From contig CADBQF010000028.1 in the NCBI GenBank assembly GCA_902796705.1, forward strand, positions 1 through 7,446: a stretch of DNA of 7,446 nucleotides, given 5' to 3'. Shown one piece after another: positions 1 to 4,016 of the stretch; position 1 is the stretch's first letter, and each line of letters starts with the position of its first letter. Made by a program: the position numbers and the translations under genes. The notes beneath the pieces were generated by a model. That model worked only from the letters and a program-made list of their open reading frames with translations. It did no database searches and was not told the origin of the DNA. The DNA is from Ruminococcus flavefaciens. Its GTDB lineage: Bacteria; Bacillota; Clostridia; Oscillospirales; Ruminococcaceae.

Positions 1-11
1 TGTTCAGGCAT
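1..11 (-). CDS. Probable start of a divergent gene, running off the left edge
   Basis: On the minus strand an ATG at 11-9 is followed by CCT GAA CA before the window ends, giving Met-Pro-Glu. It is preceded by a purine-rich ribosome binding site, AAGGAAGGA (15-23 on the minus strand), with 3 bases between its last A and the ATG and about 7 from its first AAGGA, which is acceptable spacing. The gene would be divergent from the kinase operon and share its intergenic region. No convincing promoter for it was found: a TTGGCA on the minus strand near 62-67 has only a weak TATGTT about 15 bp downstream. Only three codons are visible, so the product cannot be named and the call rests on the ribosome binding site alone. 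Confidence 0.35.
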
Positions 12-60
12 CAGTCCTTCCTTAATTTTGCGTTCTGACAAACATATTGAAAAAAAGTTA

Positions 61-89
61 TTGCCAAAACCGCTTTTTGAGTGTATAAT
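61..89 (+). promoter_or_regulatory. Sigma-A promoter of the tandem kinase operon
   Basis: TTGCCA at 61-66 (five of six consensus bases) is separated by exactly 17 bp from a perfect TATAAT at 84-89. This predicts a start of transcription near 96 and a leader of about 33 bases before the ATG at 129. The run TTGAAAAAAAG at 48-58, just upstream of the -35, could act as an A-tract UP element. The -10 lies in a 12-bp AT-only palindrome (85-96), which could be chance. The first kinase has ribosome binding site AAGGGGG at 115-121, seven bases before its ATG. The rest of 1-128 holds no supported gene on the plus strand. Confidence 0.8.
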
Positions 90-128
90 ATATTATGTCA
101 TATATTATTTAATGAAGGGGGCAGTTGA

Positions 129-1229
129 ATGAAGCCCGATAAAACAGCCGACGAACTTGTGAAATATATCCCTCAGCCGCTCTGGAACAACTGGTATATC
201 AAGGAGAAAATAGGCAAAGGTGCTTACAGCAGCGTCTATCGTGCCGAAGCAAGGCGTTCAGGCAGGAACGATTCCGCTGCTATAAAGATAGAACCTATCA
301 CTGACAGCAAGAACCGTCCTGAAAAGATACAGGAGAAGCGTACTATGGCTGAAACGGAATCTGCTATTATGTACAAGCTCCGGAAATGCCCGAATATCGT
401 TGCCTATGAGGACGAACTCCTCGGTGAACTGCGTGTGAAAGACAAGTCCGCCGGATATTATTTCATCATTCGTATGGAACTGCTCGACAACGTTTACAGG
501 CTCATGACAAAAAAGAAATTCGATTACTCTGAGGAAAATGTCCTCCGCCTTGCGATAGAGACAGGCACAGGACTTAAAGCTGCTCACGATATCGGCGTTA
601 TACACCGTGACATAAAACTTGAGAATTTCTTCGTGTCTCCGGAGGGAACGTATAAGCTCGGTGACTTCAATATATCGCTGTTCAGCTCCTCTACAAGGTC
701 TTATGCCGGCACAAAAGGATATATGGCTCCGGAAGTTTTCCGCATGAAGGACGATCCGGAAAGCTCGTATACAGCACAGGCTGATATTTATTCTTTTGGT
801 GTCTGTCTTTATCAGATAATGAACGGTGCCAAACTGCCTTTCCAGGAGGAATGCAAGGCAGAGGAAGCTATCAACCGCAGGCTTTCAGGTGAACCTCTCA
901 AAAAGCCCGCCAATGCAAGCGATGCCTTCGGTGATGTCATTCTCAAAGCCTGTGCCTATGACAAGGCTGACAGATATCAGTCTATGGACATGATGCTTGC
1001 TGACCTGAAAAAATGCTGCGAAGTCCCGGCTGAAAATACAGAGCCAGATAAAGACGGGGAAGCTCAGGAAAGCTCAAAGCCGCTCAATACAGACCTTCTG
1101 CTCCGCCTCATCGCCGCTGTTATGATAGTCGGCATCATTGCTGCACTGATCTTTGGTATATACAGTATCAAGTCAGATAAAGAGCGTACAGAGACTGCTC
1201 TTACAGATACAAGGGAGGATTTCGTTTGA
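129..1229 (+). CDS. Membrane-anchored Ser/Thr protein kinase without sensor ectodomain (kinase 1)
   Basis: Hanks-type (eukaryotic-like) kinase of 366 residues, expected to phosphorylate Ser or Thr of cytoplasmic proteins. The kinase domain spans about 22-297. Visible elements are the glycine loop IGKGAYSSV (28-36), ATP-binding Lys53 in AIKIEP, helix-C Glu77, the HRDIKLEN catalytic loop (159-166, Asp161, Asn166), metal-binding Asp179 in DFN (179-181, where DFG is usual), GTKGYMAPE (194-202), DIYSFG (219-224) and Arg282. All catalytic residues except the DFG glycine are intact, so activity is likely. The activation segment SLFSSSTRS (183-191) offers several phosphorylation sites. A linker rich in Glu, Asp and Lys (298-320) leads to one membrane segment (about 324-347), then only 19 residues outside. 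There are no PASTA repeats, unlike PrkC or Stk. It is the first gene of an operon and overlaps the next kinase, its clear paralogue, by four bases. Function is certain at family level; substrates and signal are unknown. Confidence 0.93.
   Translation: MKPDKTADELVKYIPQPLWNNWYIKEKIGKGAYSSVYRAEARRSGRNDSAAIKIEPITDSKNRPEKIQEKRTMAETESAIMYKLRKCPNIVAYEDELLGELRVKDKSAGYYFIIRMELLDNVYRLMTKKKFDYSEENVLRLAIETGTGLKAAHDIGVIHRDIKLENFFVSPEGTYKLGDFNISLFSSSTRSYAGTKGYMAPEVFRMKDDPESSYTAQADIYSFGVCLYQIMNGAKLPFQEECKAEEAINRRLSGEPLKKPANASDAFGDVILKACAYDKADRYQSMDMMLADLKKCCEVPAENTEPDKDGEAQESSKPLNTDLLLRLIAAVMIVGIIAALIFGIYSIKSDKERTETALTDTREDFV
768..796 (+). repeat. 29-bp exact repeat shared with kinase 2 (copy 1)
   Basis: This stretch of kinase 1 (codons 214-222 plus two bases, encoding Tyr-Thr-Ala-Gln-Ala-Asp-Ile-Tyr-Ser and the start of Phe) is identical, including every wobble base, to 1889-1917 in kinase 2. 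The flanking DNA of the two genes has diverged at many synonymous sites. It fits a duplicated gene pair with a patch kept identical by gene conversion, or simply the best conserved part of the duplication. Confidence 0.85.
1211..1229 (+). promoter_or_regulatory. Ribosome binding site and TTGA start/stop overlap between the kinases
   Basis: AAGGGAGGA at 1211-1219 lies six bases before a TTG at 1226-1228. The stop TGA of kinase 1 (1227-1229) shares bases with this TTG. No in-frame ATG close by has a ribosome binding site, and the paralogous alignment (Gln-Pro-Ile-Trp-Glu-Asn-Trp against Gln-Pro-Leu-Trp-Asn-Asn-Trp) starts only about 15 residues in, so TTG is the best start. The overlap implies translational coupling and a fixed expression ratio. 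Confidence 0.85.
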
Positions 1230-3211
1230 ACACTCAGGATATAATCGAATATATCATCGCTAATATAAAACAGCCTATCTGGGAGAACTGGTACATAAAG
1301 GAAAAGATAGGCTCTGGTGCTTTCAGTGCTGTTTTTCGGGCAGAAGCACAAAGATTCGACAAGGTGCATTCATCGGCTCTCAAGATAGAACCGATCGTTC
1401 TCAGTGACAGTCAGGCTATGGCTAACGATGAATGGAAACAGCATTATCTTGAATCAAAACTGCAGATGGTCAAAAATGAATCTGCTATAATGTACAAACT
1501 CCGTCAGTGTCCGAATATCGTAGCTTATGAGGAGGAGGATCTCCGTCAGCTCGAAATAAACGGCAGGAATGAAGGCTATTATTTCCTTATCCGTATGGAG
1601 CTTCTGAAGAATGTGTGCGATATGATAAAAGACCATACATTCTCGTTCGAGGAGAAAAATATAATCCGCCTTGCAAAGGATATCGCCTGCGGCATCAAAG
1701 CCGCCCATGATATAAATATAATCCACAGAGACATAAAGCCGTCGAATTTCTTCATGTCTGACGAAGGCGTTTACAAGCTCGGTGATTTCAATATCTCGAA
1801 ACAGACAGTATCTTCAAATTCGTTTGCCGGAACAGAAGGCTACATTGCTCCGGAGATCTACCGTGCAAGATCAAATTCACAGGCAGGATATACAGCACAG
1901 GCTGATATTTATTCTTTCGGCATCTGCCTGTATCAGATGATGAACAACGGCCTGCTGCCGTTTGAGGAAACAAATCCCACTGATGATGCTATCACGATAC
2001 GTATGCAGGGTACTCCGCTGAATCCTCCGGCAAAGGCTTCACCGGTATTCTCGCAGATAATCCTCCGTGCGTGTGCATTTGAGCCGTCACAGAGATATGC
2101 TACTATTTCCGAGTTTATCAGCGATATCGAGAAAATGGAAAAAGATCCGACAGGCACTATGACCGGTATGTCATTCGACAGCATGAGAAGCATACAGCCG
2201 GGGCAGTCATTCGGAGGAATGATGAACCAGACACAGCAGTCTGTCTATCCGCAGAGCCAGATGCCGCAGTCAGTCTATCCTCAGCCTCAGTCTGTATATC
2301 CGGCAGCACCGGTACCTCAGCAGATCTATCCGCAGCCGTCTGTGCCGCCGTCATCATATCCGCCTCCGTCTGTATATCAGCAGCCGCAGTACACTCAGAA
2401 TGACAAGGACAGCGGAAGTGCAGCAAAGGTTTTTCTCATTCTGGTGACAGTTCTGATACTTGTCGGAGCAGCCTGTGCTGCCGTGTTCTTCATGTTCTTC
2501 TATGAAAAGCCTGATGATGACGATGATGACAGCAAGCATACAAGCAGGAACGACGCAGGATATTCCGTTACTACAGAAGCACCGGAAACGGAGACTGAGC
2601 CTGAAACCGAACCGGTCTCAACAGTAGAGCCGCAGACGCTTCCCGACGCTGTTTCTACCGAAATGCAGCAGACAGAAGAACAGACTACGACAACAACAAC
2701 GACCGTCACGGCTGCGACAACAACAACTGTTCCGGTGACTGATCCCCCGGCTCAGGAGATACTCGGCCCGCCGATATTTACTTCGGTGACTGCTTCAAGT
2801 TATGCCTCCCCTGTTCAGGCAGACGGCATATGGCATTATTATGAGCCGTTCTACGCAACAGACAACGATCCGACATCATGCTGGATAGAGGGAGCTTCAG
2901 ATGACGGAATAGGCGAATATATCCAGTTCGATGCCCCTGCTCCGCAGAAAGTTACAACTATCAATATAATGAACGGTCTCTGTTCAAACGACGACCTTTA
3001 CTACAAGAACGGCAGAGTTTATGAATGCTACATCGAATTCTCTGACGGTTCGGCGGTAACTGTTTTCCTTTCCGGAGACAAATGCGGTTATATTGACGTA
3101 ATCACGCTTCCGCACCCTGTAGAGACAACATTCGTAAGATTCACGATAAAGGTTGTTTATCCAGGTACAAAGTATAAAGATACCTGTATCTCTGAGATAT
3201 CATTTGAATAA
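1226..3211 (+). CDS. Transmembrane receptor-type Ser/Thr kinase with NADase-type glycan-binding ectodomain (kinase 2)
   Basis: A 661-residue receptor-like kinase. The cytoplasmic kinase domain (about 22-304) has glycine loop IGSGAFSAV (28-36), Lys53 (ALKIEP), helix-C Glu85, HRDIKPSN (167-174), DFN (187-189) in place of DFG, GTEGYIAPE (202-210), DIYSFG (227-232) and Arg290. It is followed by a Gln/Pro/Tyr-rich juxtamembrane repeat (about 337-391), one membrane segment (about 401-425), six Asp (430-435), a Thr/Glu/Pro stalk (about 449-508) and a C-terminal discoidin-like beta domain (about 516-661). In that domain ATDNDPTSCW, GIGEYIQFD, DLYYKNGRV and YPGTKYKDTCISEI are hallmarks of the family called NADase-type glycan-binding or NADase translocation domain (recognised from memory). 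The role inferred is binding of an extracellular glycan or surface ligand that tunes the kinase. It follows kinase 1 with a four-base overlap and ends at the shared terminator. The ligand, the substrates and the effect of DFN are not known. Confidence 0.93.
   Translation: MNTQDIIEYIIANIKQPIWENWYIKEKIGSGAFSAVFRAEAQRFDKVHSSALKIEPIVLSDSQAMANDEWKQHYLESKLQMVKNESAIMYKLRQCPNIVAYEEEDLRQLEINGRNEGYYFLIRMELLKNVCDMIKDHTFSFEEKNIIRLAKDIACGIKAAHDINIIHRDIKPSNFFMSDEGVYKLGDFNISKQTVSSNSFAGTEGYIAPEIYRARSNSQAGYTAQADIYSFGICLYQMMNNGLLPFEETNPTDDAITIRMQGTPLNPPAKASPVFSQIILRACAFEPSQRYATISEFISDIEKMEKDPTGTMTGMSFDSMRSIQPGQSFGGMMNQTQQSVYPQSQMPQSVYPQPQSVYPAAPVPQQIYPQPSVPPSSYPPPSVYQQPQYTQNDKDSGSAAKVFLILVTVLILVGAACAAVFFMFFYEKPDDDDDDSKHTSRNDAGYSVTTEAPETETEPETEPVSTVEPQTLPDAVSTEMQQTEEQTTTTTTTVTAATTTTVPVTDPPAQEILGPPIFTSVTASSYASPVQADGIWHYYEPFYATDNDPTSCWIEGASDDGIGEYIQFDAPAPQKVTTINIMNGLCSNDDLYYKNGRVYECYIEFSDGSAVTVFLSGDKCGYIDVITLPHPVETTFVRFTIKVVYPGTKYKDTCISEISFE
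1889..1917 (+). repeat. 29-bp exact repeat shared with kinase 1 (copy 2)
   Basis: Identical to 768-796, in the same codon frame (codons 222-230 plus two bases of kinase 2), offset by 1121 bp in direct orientation. Recombination between the copies would fuse the two kinases in frame, giving kinase 1 N-terminus with the kinase 2 ectodomain. Confidence 0.85.
2234..2398 (+). repeat. Degenerate Ser-Val-Tyr-Pro-Gln protein repeat
   Basis: Residues about 337-391 of kinase 2 contain repeated units of the type SVYPQ: QQSVYPQ, PQSVYPQ, PQSVYPA, QQIYPQ, SSYPPP and SVYQQPQY. At the DNA level the unit is seen as variants of CAGTCTGTCTATCCGCAG. The segment lies between the kinase fold and the membrane on the cytoplasmic side. 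It is probably disordered, low in charge, and regularly spaced in Tyr and Pro, so it could be a flexible tether, a scaffold for polyproline-binding partners or a self-association segment. Confidence 0.8.
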
Positions 3212-3216
3212 AAAAT

Positions 3217-3270
3217 ATCCCCTGCCGGGACGCTGTGACGGTCTGTCAGCGTCCTGACGGGGATTTTTTT
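3217..3270. terminator. Bidirectional Rho-independent terminator between convergent genes
   Basis: An outer stem ATCCCC (3217-3222) with GGGGAT (3259-3264) encloses an inner stem GGACGCTG (3228-3235) with CAGCGTCC (3247-3254); the small internal loop and 11-base apical loop leave a long, GC-rich hairpin. On the plus strand it runs into seven T (3264-3270) just after the kinase 2 stop. On the minus strand the A-rich stretch at 3210-3217 gives a matching U tract for the flavoprotein gene, whose stop is at 3279. One hairpin therefore serves both genes. Confidence 0.9.
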
Positions 3271-3278
3271 AATTGATC

Positions 3279-3911
3279 TTATTTTGCAATATCTTCACGT
3301 ATGAAATGTGTGCCTTCCCACGGTTCTCTTTCGGGGAGGCCGAATTTTTCTTTTCCGAGGGCTATGGATTTCATGAGGAACGCCATATTTCTCGCAAGCG
3401 TTCTCATAGTCTGGAGTCCCTCTGCATCGAAAGCAGCTTCGCCCTTTGCTCTGCCGTGAACGCTGTTCCAGTACTGGCTTGATGCTACCGGCATACCGCA
3501 TATAGTGAAGTATTTGTTGAGTTCATCGAATGTTGCTGAACATCCGCCACGCCTTGCTACAGCAACGCTCGCACCTACTTTCATGGACTTGTCAAATGAT
3601 GTGCTGTAGAACAATCTGTCCATGAGTGCGATGAGAGTAGCGTTTGCGGAAGCATAGTAGACAGGTGTTGCGGCGATAAGTCCGTCAGCTTCTTCAAATT
3701 TGGCTGCTGTCTCGTTTACGATGTCATTGAATACGCATCTGCCAAGCTCGGCACATTTGTTACAGGCGATACAGCCTCTTATATCTTTGTTTCCTATGAG
3801 GAGTACCTCTGTTTCGATGCCTTCTGCTTCAAAGACTTTTACAAGTTCGCTGACAGCTATGGAAGTGTTGCCGTCCGAATGCGGACTTCCGTTCAGGATT
3901 AATACTTTCAT
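3279..3911 (-). CDS. Flavodoxin-fold NAD(P)H-dependent FMN oxidoreductase with a compact cysteine motif
   Basis: A 210-residue cytoplasmic protein of the NADPH-dependent FMN reductase / iron-sulfur flavoprotein group. It starts MKVLILNGSPHSDGNTS, where the beta strand and GSP-x-GNTS loop bind FMN phosphate, and TPVYYASANATLIALMDR (82-99) is the second flavin-contacting segment typical of the family. Cys47, 50, 53 and 59 form CX2CX2CX5C. In archaeal iron-sulfur flavoproteins this spacing ligates a 4Fe-4S cluster, though many bacterial relatives with these cysteines are annotated only as flavodoxin family. The ATG at 3911 is chosen because GGAGGAA (3916-3922, minus strand) sits just upstream and the protein begins directly with the fold; a longer frame to 3956 adds residues unlike the family. 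It has its own promoter and is probably monocistronic. Likely role: reduction of quinones, metal or electrophiles, or electron transfer; the substrate cannot be read from sequence. Confidence 0.88.
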   Translation of the reverse strand: MKVLILNGSPHSDGNTSIAVSELVKVFEAEGIETEVLLIGNKDIRGCIACNKCAELGRCVFNDIVNETAAKFEEADGLIAATPVYYASANATLIALMDRLFYSTSFDKSMKVGASVAVARRGGCSATFDELNKYFTICGMPVASSQYWNSVHGRAKGEAAFDAEGLQTMRTLARNMAFLMKSIALGKEKFGLPEREPWEGTHFIREDIAK

Positions 3912-3940
3912 GTGATTCCTCCGTTCATTTTGTATAAATA

Positions 3941-3980
3941 AATGCGGATCATGCACCGGATAAAGGTACAGATCCGCATT
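3941..3980 (-). promoter_or_regulatory. Long hairpin at the transcription start of the flavoprotein gene
   Basis: A perfect 10-bp inverted repeat, AATGCGGATC (3941-3950) with GATCCGCATT (3971-3980), continues inward. On the minus-strand RNA, UGUACC pairs with GGUGCA with one G-U wobble, leaving a single bulged U and a seven-base loop. That is 16 pairs in RNA, one fewer in plus-strand polarity. The right arm abuts the -10 element and spans the predicted +1 (about 3977-3979), so the message starts with the hairpin. It could be a 5' stabilising stem or, as DNA, an operator. It may also serve as a weak terminator for the membrane protein gene upstream, since UUAUUUAU follows. It does not cover the ribosome binding site at 3916-3922. 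Confidence 0.7.
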
Positions 3981-3983
3981 TTT

Positions 3984-4012
3984 ATAATATCATAGCAGTT
4001 AAGATTTGTCAA
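3984..4012 (-). promoter_or_regulatory. Sigma-A promoter with extended -10 for the flavoprotein gene
   Basis: On the minus strand TTGACA (4007-4012) is followed, after exactly 17 bp, by TATTAT (3984-3989), preceded by TGA (extended -10). The -35 lies four bases beyond the stop codon of the upstream membrane protein gene. Predicted transcription start is near 3977, giving a leader of about 66 bases. Confidence 0.88.
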
Positions 4013-4016
4013 GATT

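Noticed and set aside
85..96. AT-only palindrome ATAATATATTAT over the kinase promoter -10
   Set aside because: Short AT-only palindromes are expected around -10 elements in such DNA; no reason to call it an operator.
1..132. Plus-strand frame open from base 1 to a TGA at 130-132 that overlaps the kinase 1 ATG as ATGA
   Set aside because: It would be a neat operon junction, but the 43 codons are AT-rich with few G or C at third positions, unlike the neighbouring genes, and a good promoter (61-89) lies inside it. More likely intergenic; sequence to the left would decide.
2513..2530. GATGATGAC tandem duplicate coding for six Asp after the kinase 2 membrane segment
   Set aside because: Simple low-complexity codon repeat in a stalk region; could vary in length by slippage but gives no separate function.
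2500..2709. Minus-strand frame of Val/Ser-rich protein opposite the kinase 2 stalk
   Set aside because: Shadow of the Thr/Asp low-complexity codons (ACA, ACG, GAT, GAC) on the coding strand; no ribosome binding site and no independent support.
3912..3956. Longer N-terminus for the flavoprotein (start at 3956)
   Set aside because: The extra 15 residues do not fit the family, and the strong ribosome binding site at 3916-3922 would lie inside the coding region; the ATG at 3911 starts exactly at the first beta strand.
3908..3979. 23-codon leader reading frame beginning at the predicted +1 of the flavoprotein message and ending as ATGA with the gene start
   Set aside because: It has no ribosome binding site, a frame of this length is expected by chance in roughly a third of cases, and the peptide (Met-Arg-Ile-Cys-Thr...) shows no run of a regulatory amino acid.
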